Positions 8,158-16,869 of a stretch of DNA of 33,994 bases are shown here, one piece after another. The position numbers and the translations under genes are program-made. A model generated the notes under the pieces. It ran no database searches. It saw only the letters and a list, made by a program, of their open reading frames with translations, and had not been told where the DNA came from. How positions within the stretch are numbered: the first letter of the stretch is position 1; every line of letters starts with the position of its first letter. Origin of the DNA: RGIG3009 sp045578425 (GTDB lineage Bacteria; Bacillota; Clostridia; Oscillospirales; Acutalibacteraceae); contig JAZNKF010000044.1 in NCBI GenBank assembly GCA_045578425.1, positions 1-33,994 of the forward strand. The letters run 5' to 3'.

Positions 8158-9615
8158 TCAGAGACTTCCTTCCATCAATTTCTTATAAATATCAGCATAT
8201 TCCTTTGCGTGAATCTTCCAGCTTACGTCTGTTTCCATTGCCTGGATAACAAGTTTATTCCAAGCCTCTTTATCGTTGAGATATACGCCGATGGCATCCT
8301 TCAGCACAAAAAGGAACTGATGTGCATTAAAATCGGAGAAAGAGAATCCGGTGCCTTCGCCGGTATATTTGTTATAGGGAATAACACTGTCCTTCAGACC
8401 GCCGGTTTCACGAACCACAGGAAGGGTGCCGTAGCGCATTGCGATCATTTGAGAAAGGCCGCAAGGCTCAAAGCGTGATGGCATCATAAACAGATCTGCG
8501 CCGGCATAAAAAAGATGAGATAAGGCGGAATCGAAGGCAAGATATGCGCACATTTTGCCTTTATACCGATTTTCTGCCTCTCTGAGCGCATTTTCATATT
8601 TTTCATCGCCGGTGCCAAGCACTGCGATCTGAATGTCTTCCTGAAGAAGTTCATCCAGAATACGAAGGATAAGATCAAGGCCCTTTTGCTCCGTCAGTCT
8701 TGTGATGAGAATGATGAGAGGCGTGTTTTCTTTTACTTCAAGGCCGATTTTTCTTTGCAGCTCTACCTTGCAGATAGCTTTTCCGGACAGGTTATCCTTG
8801 TCAAAAACTGCCGGGATTTTCTTGTCCTTTTGGGGATTGTATTCAGCGGTATCAATGCCGTTTAAAATGCCAAACAGTCGGTCGGAGCGCTTATTGAAGA
8901 TGCCCTCCATCTTTTCACCGAAATAACTGCCCTTAATTTCTTCGGCATAAGTGGGGCTTACCGTTGACAATACGTCACTGTACAAAAGAGCACCCTTCAT
9001 TAAATTAATAGCGCCTCTGCCCTGACAGAGCTGGCTTGCCGCGGCTTTGGAATCAAGACCAAGCACGTCACCCAGCATCTCTTTTGAAAAGATTCCTTGG
9101 AATTTTAAATTATGTACGGAGAAGACGGTCTTGATTTTGGCCATCTTTTCTGAGCCCATATAAAACTCCCGCAGGAAAACAGGAACAAGAGCGGTATGCC
9201 AATCATTGCAATGGAGAATATCGCACTGAAGTTCCTCCACTTTTAAAATGCTTTCCAGTACCGCCTTGGAGAAAAAGGCAACCCGTTCACCGTCGTCCAG
9301 GTTGCCGTACACCTTGTCCCTTTCAAAATAATATTTATTGTCAAGAAAATAGAAGGTAACGCCGTGGTAGGTCAGCTTTTCTACACCGCAGTACTGGTTC
9401 CGCCAGGATAGGGGAACGGTGAAAGTCTGCACCGGTTCCATTTTCTTTTTGTATTTTTCCGGTATGATGGAAAGTTTGGGCAAAATCACTTTTACATTGC
9501 AGCCGGATTTGTTCAGCGCGGGTGGAAGTGCTCCGCCCACATCGCCAAGACCGCCGGTTTTAATAAACGGGGCAGCTTCAAATGCTGTGAAAATTACGTT
9601 GACCTTTGTTTTCAT
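8158..9615 (-). CDS. glgA: Glycogen synthase (ADP-glucose), GT5
   Basis: Adds glucose from ADP-glucose to the non-reducing end of glycogen. The 485-aa length is typical of bacterial GlgA. The ADP-glucose-binding KTGGLGDV motif is at residues 19-26, and the C-terminal Rossmann half carries FEPCGLSQM followed by RETGGL. The ribosome site AAAGGA is 5-6 nt before ATG at 9615. It lies downstream of a pgi remnant and glgP and 17 bp upstream of the amylase/MalQ fusion, all in one direction. No disrupted motifs were seen. Confidence 0.95.
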   Translation of the reverse strand: MKTKVNVIFTAFEAAPFIKTGGLGDVGGALPPALNKSGCNVKVILPKLSIIPEKYKKKMEPVQTFTVPLSWRNQYCGVEKLTYHGVTFYFLDNKYYFERDKVYGNLDDGERVAFFSKAVLESILKVEELQCDILHCNDWHTALVPVFLREFYMGSEKMAKIKTVFSVHNLKFQGIFSKEMLGDVLGLDSKAAASQLCQGRGAINLMKGALLYSDVLSTVSPTYAEEIKGSYFGEKMEGIFNKRSDRLFGILNGIDTAEYNPQKDKKIPAVFDKDNLSGKAICKVELQRKIGLEVKENTPLIILITRLTEQKGLDLILRILDELLQEDIQIAVLGTGDEKYENALREAENRYKGKMCAYLAFDSALSHLFYAGADLFMMPSRFEPCGLSQMIAMRYGTLPVVRETGGLKDSVIPYNKYTGEGTGFSFSDFNAHQFLFVLKDAIGVYLNDKEAWNKLVIQAMETDVSWKIHAKEYADIYKKLMEGSL

Positions 9616-9681
9616 TTTTATCCTTTCAAACGCACTGCTTTTCTAAAATGCTCTTCATAGGGGCCTTTTTCGTGGTCTGCG

Positions 9682-9706
9682 CCACCGCTCCATTTTGAAG
9701 CGGTGG
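9682..9706. repeat. GC-rich hairpin upstream of glgA
   Basis: CCACCGCT and AGCGGTGG form an 8-bp perfect stem, extended inward by a wobble and a G-C pair, around a short A/T loop. No T-run follows on the minus strand, so it is not a standard terminator. It falls at the 3' end of the pgi remnant, about 70 nt before the glgA start, where it could affect mRNA processing or stability. Confidence 0.45.
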
Positions 9707-9849
9707 TAGGTTTTTCCACCAGCCGATATAGTCATTTCCCAGCTTGTTACCGGAAAATAGTGCGCGAAAGGCTTCTTTTCCTTCTTTTTCAAGCTTTTTG
9801 ATCTCTTCTTCGGGAAGAAATTTTCAATTCCGCTGATGGTGACCCTAAT
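9704..9849 (-). pseudogene. Remnant of a glucose-6-phosphate isomerase N-terminus
   Basis: Between glgP and glgA lie 250 bp with coding-like sequence. After a ribosome-site-like GAGGGACG and an ATT (9847-9849, perhaps a mutated ATG), the frame reads RVTISGIENF. A 1-nt frameshift then gives LPEEEIKKLEKEGKEAF, ALFSGNKL and GNDYIGWWKNLP. Clostridial Pgi proteins start with a similar acidic helix ('..F(v/i)..eEl..') and the hallmark 'GAGNDFLGW..LP', so this looks like the first ~50 codons of pgi. The rest of the gene (about 400 codons) is absent. The assignment is from memory of the family, without an alignment. Another frame across 9640-9690 reads GPYEEHFRKAVRLKG but I cannot place it. Confidence 0.5.
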
Positions 9850-9866
9850 TATAGCGTCCCTCTTTT

Positions 9867-12302
9867 TTAGAGTTTGTTTCGTCTTAAGGTGTGCCAAATA
9901 TCGTCTACATATTCATCAATGGTTCTGTCGCTGGAGAAATATCCGGCGCTTGCAATGTTATTTAAACTCATTACCTGCCACTGATTCTTTTCTTTGTAAA
10001 TGTCGTTGAGATCTTTCCAAGCGTCTACATAGGCGTGGAAATCCTTTAATACAAAGAAGTAGTCGTTGCTGTGCATAAGGGAATCATAGATTTCATTAAA
10101 TTCGTCGGTATTCTTACAGAAGGTACCGTCACGTAGCTGGGATAGAATTTTGCTTATTCTTGTGTCTTCGGTAAACTCCGTCCAAACGTTGTAATTGTGA
10201 TCGGAGCGTAAATTGGAGACTTCTTCGGATTTTAAGCCAAAGATTTTGATGTTTTCCGCACCAACCTGTTCCAAAATCTCAACGTTGGCACCGTCCAGTG
10301 TTCCCAGGGTAACAGCACCGTTGAACATAAATTTCATATTACCGGTACCGGAAGCTTCCATACCGGCAGTTGAAATCTGTTCGCTGATATCAGCAGCGGG
10401 GTAGATCATCTGCGCCAAAGAAACATTGAAGTTTTTCAGGAAAACGACCTTAATCTTGCCGCCGACTCTTTCATCGTTGTTAATTACATCTGCCAGGGAA
10501 TTGATCAGTTTAATCACAGTTTTGGCAAAAGAGTAACTCTGGGCTGCTTTTCCGGCAAAGATGAAGGTATGAGGCACCATATCAAAATCCGGATCTTCCA
10601 AAAGTCTGTTATAAAGATCTATGATTTTGAATGCATTCAGAAGCTGACGCTTGTATGCATGCATTCGTTTTACCTGAATATCAAACACGGAATCGGGGCT
10701 GACGGTAATGCCGGTAGTTTCTAAAATATAAGCGGCAAGACGCTCTTTGTTTTTGCGTTTTACCAGGCTCATCTGATCCAAAAACTCGGGATTATTTACC
10801 TGCTTTTTCAGTTTGGAAAGTTCAGTGGCATCGCGCATCCAGCCGTCACCGATGGTTTTGGTAATAAGATGGGCCAGTTCCGGATTCGCTTCAGAGAGAA
10901 AACGACGGGGAGAAATACCGTTTGTTTTGTTGTTGAATTTTTCCGGAGTTAGCTGATAGAAGCTATTTAAGGTATCGTATTTTAAAATTTCAGAGTGAAG
11001 GGCAGATACGCCGTTTACTGCGTAACTGGAAATTATAGAAAGATTTGCCATTTTTGCCTTACCGTCCCAAAGAATAGAGGTCTTTGCCATCAAATCGTAC
11101 CAAGAATCCATATTCTTGGGGAAATTCTCTTTATAACGGCGGTCGATCTCTTCCACGATCATATAGATTCTGGGAAGTACCTCTCGCAGCATTTCAATGG
11201 GCCACTGCTCCAAGGCTTCGGGAAGAATGGTGTGATTGGTATAGGAAATGGTATTGGTTACGATTTCCCAAGCCTTATCCCATTTCAGACCTAATTCATC
11301 CAGGAAGACTCGCATCAGTTCCGGTCCGCAAAGAGCGGGATGGGTGTCATTGATATGAATTGCCACACGGCTTGCAAAGGCATCCCAGGCGTCATCGCCG
11401 TAGTTGTTGCGATAGTGACGCACAATGTCTGCAATGCCGGCAGAAACCAGAAAATACTCTTGTTTCAGACGCAGGATCTGTCCTGCTCTGTGAGAATCGC
11501 TGGGGTAGAGAACCTGAGTAATGGCATCAATCTGGGCGCGTTTGCGGAAGGCATTGCTGTAATCGCCCTGATTAAAGGCAACCAGATCCAGTTCTTCTAC
11601 GACCTGTCTTGCGCTGAAGAGGGAAAGACGGTTTACGGTGTTTGCCGTATAGCCAATAACGGGAATCTCGTTAGGGATCGCCAGCACTTCTTCTTCGGGC
11701 GCCCATTCATAAGTGTAATTTCCGTCTTTTCCGTGCCACAAAACCTTTCCGCCGAATTTTACTTTAATCGCTTTTTCAGGATTGCTTACTGCCCAAGGAT
11801 AGCCGTTTACTAGCCAATCGTCGGGCTTTTCGATCTGATAACCGTTTTCGATCTCCTGTTTAAAAAGACCGTGACGGTAGAAAAGGCCGTAACCGTAACC
11901 GGGAACGTCTTCGGATGCCATAGAATCTAGGAAACAAGCGGCAAGTCTGCCAAGACCGCCGTTCCCAAGTCCGGGATCCAGTTCCTGCTTCACAAGGTTA
12001 TCAAGATCGGAACCGATTTCTTTCAGACCTTCCTGAACGATTTCCAGAACGCCTAAATTTTGCAGATAGTTATATAAAAGTCTACCGATCAAAAACTCCA
12101 GAGAGAAGTAATATACTCTGCGGCAATCTGCTTTTTTAAAGCGTTCATTGGTGGCCCGTCTTAAACTGTTTGCTTTTGCGGTGACCATAGCGGCCAGCGC
12201 GTTATATTTTTCCAGATCATTGGTATCGGCAAGAGCCTTGCCGTACTTTCTGGAAACAGTGTCCTGAAGACTTGCGATGAAATCTTTTTTGCCATCAAAC
12301 AT
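9867..12302 (-). CDS. glgP: Glycogen/maltodextrin phosphorylase (GT35)
   Basis: Releases glucose-1-phosphate from alpha-1,4-glucan ends, using pyridoxal phosphate. The 811-aa length matches the family. Clear motifs include ELDPGLGNGGLGRLAACF near residue 110, HINDTHPAL near residue 320, and the PLP site EASGTGNMKFMFNGA with the Schiff-base lysine at about residue 650. It lies 34 bp after glgB. The best ribosome site (AAAGGGG) is ~13 nt from the ATG, longer than usual, so translation may be modest or coupled to glgB. Arginine is often AGA here, unlike proS or guaA. Confidence 0.95.
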   Translation of the reverse strand: MFDGKKDFIASLQDTVSRKYGKALADTNDLEKYNALAAMVTAKANSLRRATNERFKKADCRRVYYFSLEFLIGRLLYNYLQNLGVLEIVQEGLKEIGSDLDNLVKQELDPGLGNGGLGRLAACFLDSMASEDVPGYGYGLFYRHGLFKQEIENGYQIEKPDDWLVNGYPWAVSNPEKAIKVKFGGKVLWHGKDGNYTYEWAPEEEVLAIPNEIPVIGYTANTVNRLSLFSARQVVEELDLVAFNQGDYSNAFRKRAQIDAITQVLYPSDSHRAGQILRLKQEYFLVSAGIADIVRHYRNNYGDDAWDAFASRVAIHINDTHPALCGPELMRVFLDELGLKWDKAWEIVTNTISYTNHTILPEALEQWPIEMLREVLPRIYMIVEEIDRRYKENFPKNMDSWYDLMAKTSILWDGKAKMANLSIISSYAVNGVSALHSEILKYDTLNSFYQLTPEKFNNKTNGISPRRFLSEANPELAHLITKTIGDGWMRDATELSKLKKQVNNPEFLDQMSLVKRKNKERLAAYILETTGITVSPDSVFDIQVKRMHAYKRQLLNAFKIIDLYNRLLEDPDFDMVPHTFIFAGKAAQSYSFAKTVIKLINSLADVINNDERVGGKIKVVFLKNFNVSLAQMIYPAADISEQISTAGMEASGTGNMKFMFNGAVTLGTLDGANVEILEQVGAENIKIFGLKSEEVSNLRSDHNYNVWTEFTEDTRISKILSQLRDGTFCKNTDEFNEIYDSLMHSNDYFFVLKDFHAYVDAWKDLNDIYKEKNQWQVMSLNNIASAGYFSSDRTIDEYVDDIWHTLRRNKL

Positions 12303-12336
12303 AAGTGAACTTTTTCCCCTTTAATTATATTGTTTT

Positions 12337-14262
12337 TTATCCTTTGTCCGGCGTTGCTTTACGTGCTCTGCCGTAACGTTTTAAAACGATTCCGCCAATA
12401 GGTGGTACAGTGACCTTCACCGATTGTTCCATCCCTTGCCAATGCACATCTTCCGTTTCAAGGAGGAAGGGATTTCGTTTCCCGGAACCGCCAAAAGAAG
12501 TTTCGTCCGTATTGAAAATTTCCTTATAACGGCCTTTCTCCGGCACTCCGATTCGATATTCGGTGTAAACGTCGGGTCTGAAATTAATCAAAACCACAAG
12601 GTCATCTTTTGCATTCTTTGCTTTTCTTATAAAACTTAAAATGGATTGCTCGCTGTTGTTTGCATCAAGCCAACGAAAGCCCTCCCAGCTGTGGTTGTTT
12701 TCCCAAAAGCCTCTTTCCTTCAGGAAAAGCTTATTTAATGCCTTGACAAATTCCTGATGCATCCGGTGATGGTCGTATTTCGTTAGAAACCATTCAATGG
12801 ATTCGTAATAACGCCATTCAATAAATTGACCGATTTCGTTTCCCATAAAGTTTAGCTTTGCGCCGGGATGGGTCATTTGATATAAGTACAAAAGGCGCAG
12901 GCCGGCAAACTGCCGCCAGTAATCACCGGGCATTCTCTGTATCAGGGAGCATTTCCCATGCACCACCTCATCGTGGGAGAGGGGGAGTACAAAGTTCTCA
13001 TTAAACTGATACATCATAGAAAAGGTGAGGAGCTCATGCGCACCGCTTCGATAAGGAAAATCGGTTTTGATATACTTTAAAGTATCGTTCATCCAGCCCA
13101 GATCCCATTTATAGTGGAAGCCAAGACCGCCGATTGCGGGTGGCATAGTAACAAGAGGCCAGGTACTGCTGTCTTCGGCAATGGTAATGGCACCGGGGAA
13201 GTTTTGACCCACGGCTTGGTTCATATTCCGCAGGAAATCAATGGCATGGATATCTTCTTCTCCACCGTACACATTCTTAATTTTCTTGTGCTCTTCCAGC
13301 GTGCCAAAATTCAAGTTCAGCATACTGGCAACACCATCCACACGGATACCGTCTATGTGGTATTTTTCAAACCAGAAAACGGCATTACTGATTAGGAAGG
13401 ACCGAACTTGACCTTTATCAAAATTGAAGCGATAGGTACCCCACTGCTGGTGGTCTTGGCCTTCATAGAGAGCAAAACCGTTAAACCTTGCAAGGCCGTG
13501 GGCATCGCGACAGAAGTGACCGGGCACCCAGTCCAAAATCACACCAATTCCGTTTTTATGGCAACTATCCACAAAGCACATAAACGCTTTTGGGTCTCCG
13601 TGTCTGGCAGTAGGGGCATAATAACCGGTGGTTTGATAACCCCAGGAGCCGCCGAAAGGGTGCTCCATAATGGGGAGTAGTTCAATATGCGTATAACCCA
13701 TATCTTTTACATATTGAATCAGATCGCTTGATAGTTCATCCCAGGAGAAATAGTCGCCCTCTTCCTGACCTTCTTTTACCGGATGCCTCTTAAAAGACCC
13801 GGCATGTACCTCGTAAATATTCAGTGGATTTTCATAGTGATTCTTTTCCTCTCTTTTTTTCAGCCAGCCTTTATCGTGCCAACTGAAATTTTCAAGATCA
13901 AAGAGGCGAGATGCGGTTTCCGGGGGACATTGGGCAAAAAATGCAAAGGGATCTGCCTTGTAAAAGCAGCGGCCGTCATGGGTCTCAATGAGAAATTTAT
14001 ATTCATCGCCGCTTTTTGCTTCGGGAACAAATCCTTCCCAGATTCCGCTACTGTCTGCCGTATGAAGCTCGAATTCGTCTTCGCGCCAGTCATTAAAACT
14101 ACCGGTCACAAAGATGCGTTTTACATCCGGTGCCCAAACGGCAAAATAATATCCGTCTTTGCCGTTTATTTGCATCGGGTGCGCGCCGAGTTTGTCGTAG
14201 CATCTGTGATATGTACCTTCTGCAAACAGGTATTTCTCCATATCTGTAAAAATACTTTTCAT
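12337..14262 (-). CDS. glgB: 1,4-alpha-glucan branching enzyme (GH13)
   Basis: Makes alpha-1,6 branches in glycogen. It is 641 aa, near the short end for GlgB, consistent with a single N-terminal CBM48 (residues ~20-110, FAVWAPDVKRIFVTGSFNDW). The GH13 barrel shows region I ILDWVPGHF, region II GIRVDGVASML with the nucleophile D, region III TIAEDSSTWP with the acid/base E, and region IV LPLSHDEVVHGK. The start at 14262 has GAGG 5 nt upstream. An internal ATG seven codons later lacks a ribosome site. The 71-bp gap to glgD holds nothing I can name. Confidence 0.95.
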   Translation of the reverse strand: MKSIFTDMEKYLFAEGTYHRCYDKLGAHPMQINGKDGYYFAVWAPDVKRIFVTGSFNDWREDEFELHTADSSGIWEGFVPEAKSGDEYKFLIETHDGRCFYKADPFAFFAQCPPETASRLFDLENFSWHDKGWLKKREEKNHYENPLNIYEVHAGSFKRHPVKEGQEEGDYFSWDELSSDLIQYVKDMGYTHIELLPIMEHPFGGSWGYQTTGYYAPTARHGDPKAFMCFVDSCHKNGIGVILDWVPGHFCRDAHGLARFNGFALYEGQDHQQWGTYRFNFDKGQVRSFLISNAVFWFEKYHIDGIRVDGVASMLNLNFGTLEEHKKIKNVYGGEEDIHAIDFLRNMNQAVGQNFPGAITIAEDSSTWPLVTMPPAIGGLGFHYKWDLGWMNDTLKYIKTDFPYRSGAHELLTFSMMYQFNENFVLPLSHDEVVHGKCSLIQRMPGDYWRQFAGLRLLYLYQMTHPGAKLNFMGNEIGQFIEWRYYESIEWFLTKYDHHRMHQEFVKALNKLFLKERGFWENNHSWEGFRWLDANNSEQSILSFIRKAKNAKDDLVVLINFRPDVYTEYRIGVPEKGRYKEIFNTDETSFGGSGKRNPFLLETEDVHWQGMEQSVKVTVPPIGGIVLKRYGRARKATPDKG

Positions 14263-14333
14263 AATTCCTCTTCTGAAAGTGTACCCTCTTTTTTAAAGGG
14301 AAGAGAGATACAAACGTGTGCGGTTTAAGACTC

Positions 14334-15428
14334 TTATTTACCTTTTCTCAAAACGTAAGGGCTTGTTTCCGTTCCTCTTATAATAGAACCGTCGTTTACA
14401 ATGCATTTCTTATCTACAATAGCATTTTCTACTACCGCATTTTGTCCAACTCTGCCGCCGGGAAGAATAATGCTGTTTCGTACCACGGCACCTTCGGAAA
14501 TGTAAACGTTTCGGAAGACGATACTGTTTTCCACGGTGCCAAAAATGTTTCCGTTGGAATTAATCAGAGAGTTTTTCACTGTTGCACTCTTATAATAACG
14601 GGTGGGTGCATTGTCGTGGATCTTGGTCATGATATGACGGTCGGAGAAGAACTGTTCGCGGTGAACGGTTTCCTTCAGAAGATCCAGACTGCAACGGTAA
14701 TAGTCACCTACAGAGCCGATATGCCCTACGTATCCGGTATGCTCATATAAGCGAACGTCCCAGTTTTTCAGATTTCCGATCACAATATCAAGGAAGGTGC
14801 GGTTATCCGTTACATCACTGGCCTCCACCAGGGATAACAGCAGTTCGCGACGCATCACAAAGCTTGCTACGAAAGCATAATCGTTTTCCTTGGGCTTTTT
14901 GGTAATGCTTTTAATTCTTCCGTTTCGATCGGCGGAGAGTTTTAAACAGTACTCGTAATTCCGAAAGTTTTTTGCACCGATGAGGCAAAGATCTGCGCCA
15001 GTCTCTTTCATATAGTCTGCAATTTTATCGTAGTCGATATTGTATACCATATGCGTACAGCTATATGCAACATACCTTGCCATACTTCTTAATAAAAATT
15101 CTTTATTTTTACTTAAATCGTGCAAAATATAGTTGATTTTGGAGCGATCTTTGCGATATCCGGATTCCGGCAGGAAGAAAAGGCCGCCCGCTTTGCGGTC
15201 AAGACGCCAGTTCTTTCCAAAGCTGATGTGGTCCAAAAGGGAACGGGACTGGGCGGGGATAACGGCACCTACGGAGGTAATACCGGAGTTTACAAAATTG
15301 GAAAGGGCGAAGTCGATCATACGGTACTGTGCGCCAAAGGGAAGAGATGCGATGCTTCTGTTATCTGTAAGGCCTTCCATTCTGCTATTAGAATAGTTTG
15401 CCGAAATAATGCCAATCATTTTTTCCAT
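14334..15428 (-). CDS. glgD: ADP-glucose pyrophosphorylase regulatory subunit
   Basis: The Firmicute-type partner of GlgC, forming the GlgC/GlgD enzyme. I chose the start MEKMIGII at 15428 (364 aa) because GGAGG lies 8 nt upstream; a longer version from 15473 would overlap glgC without a ribosome site. The N-terminal nucleotidyltransferase fold is recognisable (ASLPFGAQYRMIDFALSNFVNSGI) but lacks the GGQGSRL glycine-rich loop seen in GlgC, as usual for non-catalytic GlgD. The C-terminus is a left-handed beta-helix of hexapeptide repeats (NSIILPGGRVGQNAVVENA). It follows glgC by 13 bp. Confidence 0.95.
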   Translation of the reverse strand: MEKMIGIISANYSNSRMEGLTDNRSIASLPFGAQYRMIDFALSNFVNSGITSVGAVIPAQSRSLLDHISFGKNWRLDRKAGGLFFLPESGYRKDRSKINYILHDLSKNKEFLLRSMARYVAYSCTHMVYNIDYDKIADYMKETGADLCLIGAKNFRNYEYCLKLSADRNGRIKSITKKPKENDYAFVASFVMRRELLLSLVEASDVTDNRTFLDIVIGNLKNWDVRLYEHTGYVGHIGSVGDYYRCSLDLLKETVHREQFFSDRHIMTKIHDNAPTRYYKSATVKNSLINSNGNIFGTVENSIVFRNVYISEGAVVRNSIILPGGRVGQNAVVENAIVDKKCIVNDGSIIRGTETSPYVLRKGK

Positions 15429-15441
15429 AATGCGCTCCTCC

Positions 15442-16575
15442 TTATTTCGCTTCTTCCAAATCGTCGCCGGCAACGGAAATTTCTTTTTTGCTACCGAATT
15501 TCACGTTTTCGCCGATCTTTACATTTTCAGCAACAATGGCGTTTTCAATGCAAGCATCCTTTCCGATTCTAACGCCGGGCAATACAATGGAGTTTTTAAT
15601 TTTAGAGCCTTCACCAATGACTACGTCAATGCTGATAATGGAGTGCTCAATCTCGCCAAACACTTCACATCCGGTGCAGACGATAGAGTCCTTCACCTTT
15701 GCAGAGGGCCCGATATAGGCGGGCGCGTGGTTTGTTAGGTTACTCATGATTCTTCCTTCGTAAGGATTGAAAAGACCCAGATCGGAGGAAGGATCCAAAA
15801 GCTCCATACAAGCATCGTAGTAGCTATCAATGGTACCGATATCTTTCCAGTAGCCGTTAAATTCATAGGTGAAAAGGTTTTTGCCTTCATCCAGCAGCTT
15901 GGGGATGACGTTTTTACCGAAATCGTGGGCAGTTTGCTTCGCACTGTGATCTTCAGTGAGTGCTTTCTTCAGAACATTCCAATTAAAGATATAAATACCC
16001 ATGGAAGCAAGGTTACTGTCAGGATTTTCCGGCTTTTCAGAGAATTTCACTACTCTGCCCTCTTCGTTTGCAGTCATAATACCGAATCTGCTGGTTTCCT
16101 TCCAGGGGACCTCAATAACCGAAATGGTAAGGTCGGCATTGTTCTTTTTGTGTTCCTCCAGCATAGCAGAATAGTCCATACGGTACAGATGGTCGCCCGA
16201 CAGAATCAAAACATATTCCGGATTATACTGGTTGATATAGTCAATGTTTTGATATACTGCATCGGCCGTGCCTTGATACCATTTGAAAGAAGAGCTGGTT
16301 GCGTAAGGAGGCAGAACCGTAATACCGCCGTTGGGAATATCCATATCCCAGGGCGCGCCGGTTCCAATGTAGGAATTCAAAAGGAGGGGACGGTACTGGG
16401 TCATAATACCTACGGTGTCAATGCCCGAGTTCATACAGTTGCTCAGGGCAAAGTCAATAATGCGGTATTTGCCGCCGAAGGAAACACCGGGCTTTGCGAT
16501 ATGTTTGGTTAAAGCACCCAGTCGGCTTCCTTGGCCACCGGCCAGTAACATTGCTATGCATTCCTTTTTCATCAT
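15442..16575 (-). CDS. glgC: Glucose-1-phosphate adenylyltransferase, catalytic subunit
   Basis: Makes ADP-glucose from ATP and glucose-1-phosphate, the committed step to glycogen. It is 377 aa. The catalytic loop MLLAGGQGSRLGALT is at residues 9-23, followed by AKPGVSFGGKYRIIDFALSN, the ILSGDHLYRMDY active-site Asp motif near residue 130, and FSEKPENP near residue 180. The C-terminal third is a hexapeptide-repeat beta-helix. GGAGG lies 9 nt before the first of two adjacent ATGs. It is the first gene of the operon, behind a long leader with an intrinsic terminator. AGA is used for about half of its arginines. Confidence 0.96.
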   Translation of the reverse strand: MMKKECIAMLLAGGQGSRLGALTKHIAKPGVSFGGKYRIIDFALSNCMNSGIDTVGIMTQYRPLLLNSYIGTGAPWDMDIPNGGITVLPPYATSSSFKWYQGTADAVYQNIDYINQYNPEYVLILSGDHLYRMDYSAMLEEHKKNNADLTISVIEVPWKETSRFGIMTANEEGRVVKFSEKPENPDSNLASMGIYIFNWNVLKKALTEDHSAKQTAHDFGKNVIPKLLDEGKNLFTYEFNGYWKDIGTIDSYYDACMELLDPSSDLGLFNPYEGRIMSNLTNHAPAYIGPSAKVKDSIVCTGCEVFGEIEHSIISIDVVIGEGSKIKNSIVLPGVRIGKDACIENAIVAENVKIGENVKFGSKKEISVAGDDLEEAK

Positions 16576-16790
16576 AATTTATGTCCTCCTTATCTATTTA
16601 GTTGTTTTTTGTTTTAAAATAAAAAGCGCACAAGGCATGGCATGTTTTGCCACCTTGTGCTGAAGCTTATAAACATTTACATATGTAATATGAATATTGA
16701 AAACTCTTCGCAAAGAAGGCGGTCACTCTTTCATATTTTTTCCAACTGAATCATGTTTTCACCTTCATTTCGCTTCTCTTATATGTTCTA
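16576..16790 (-). promoter_or_regulatory. Putative attenuator leader of the glg operon
   Basis: The predicted transcript runs ~215 nt before glgC. It contains (1) a chain of tiny ORFs joined by 4-nt overlaps: MKVKT (16768-16751), MIQLEKI (16754-16731), MKE (16734-16723) and an 18-residue GTG-started frame (16726-16667); (2) a perfect TTACATATGTAA palindrome (16677-16688); and (3) an intrinsic terminator 45 nt before glgC. The segment CCGCCUU (16722-16716) can pair with AAGGUGG (16656-16650) in the terminator's 5' arm, a possible antiterminator. No known riboswitch class is recognised. The layout fits transcription attenuation, but the switch is inferred. Confidence 0.5.
16616..16660 (-). terminator. 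Intrinsic terminator inside the glg leader
   Basis: Read on the minus strand, GCACAAGG pairs with CCTTGTGC (8 bp; arms at 16660-16653 and 16635-16628). Inside, GGCA pairs with TGCC across a small asymmetric bulge. GCTTTTTATTTT follows directly. It stands between the glgC promoter and glgC, which is the expected place for an attenuator and not for the end of another gene. Confidence 0.75.
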
Positions 16791-16795
16791 TTATA

Positions 16796-16824
16796 ATAAT
16801 ACCATTATCTTTTATGTATTGCAA
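16796..16824 (-). promoter_or_regulatory. Promoter of the glycogen operon
   Basis: On the minus strand TTGCAA (16819-16824) and TATTAT (16796-16801) are separated by exactly 17 bp. A second TATAAT-like box follows a few bases on. Expected start of RNA is near 16789. It is the only good promoter in the 500 bp upstream of glgC. Confidence 0.75.
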
Positions 16825-16869
16825 GGGATTTTTCATATTTTGTTCATATGTTTTAAAAAGCCATGACAT

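Noticed and set aside
9655..9897. 80-codon basic ORF (MAHLKTKQ...) between glgP and glgA
   Set aside because: It begins out of frame inside the glgP end, without a ribosome site. The pgi-like frame next to it explains the sequence better.
12324..12329. TATAAT between glgB and glgP as an internal promoter
   Set aside because: No -35-like hexamer at 16-18 bp; the area is simply AT-rich.
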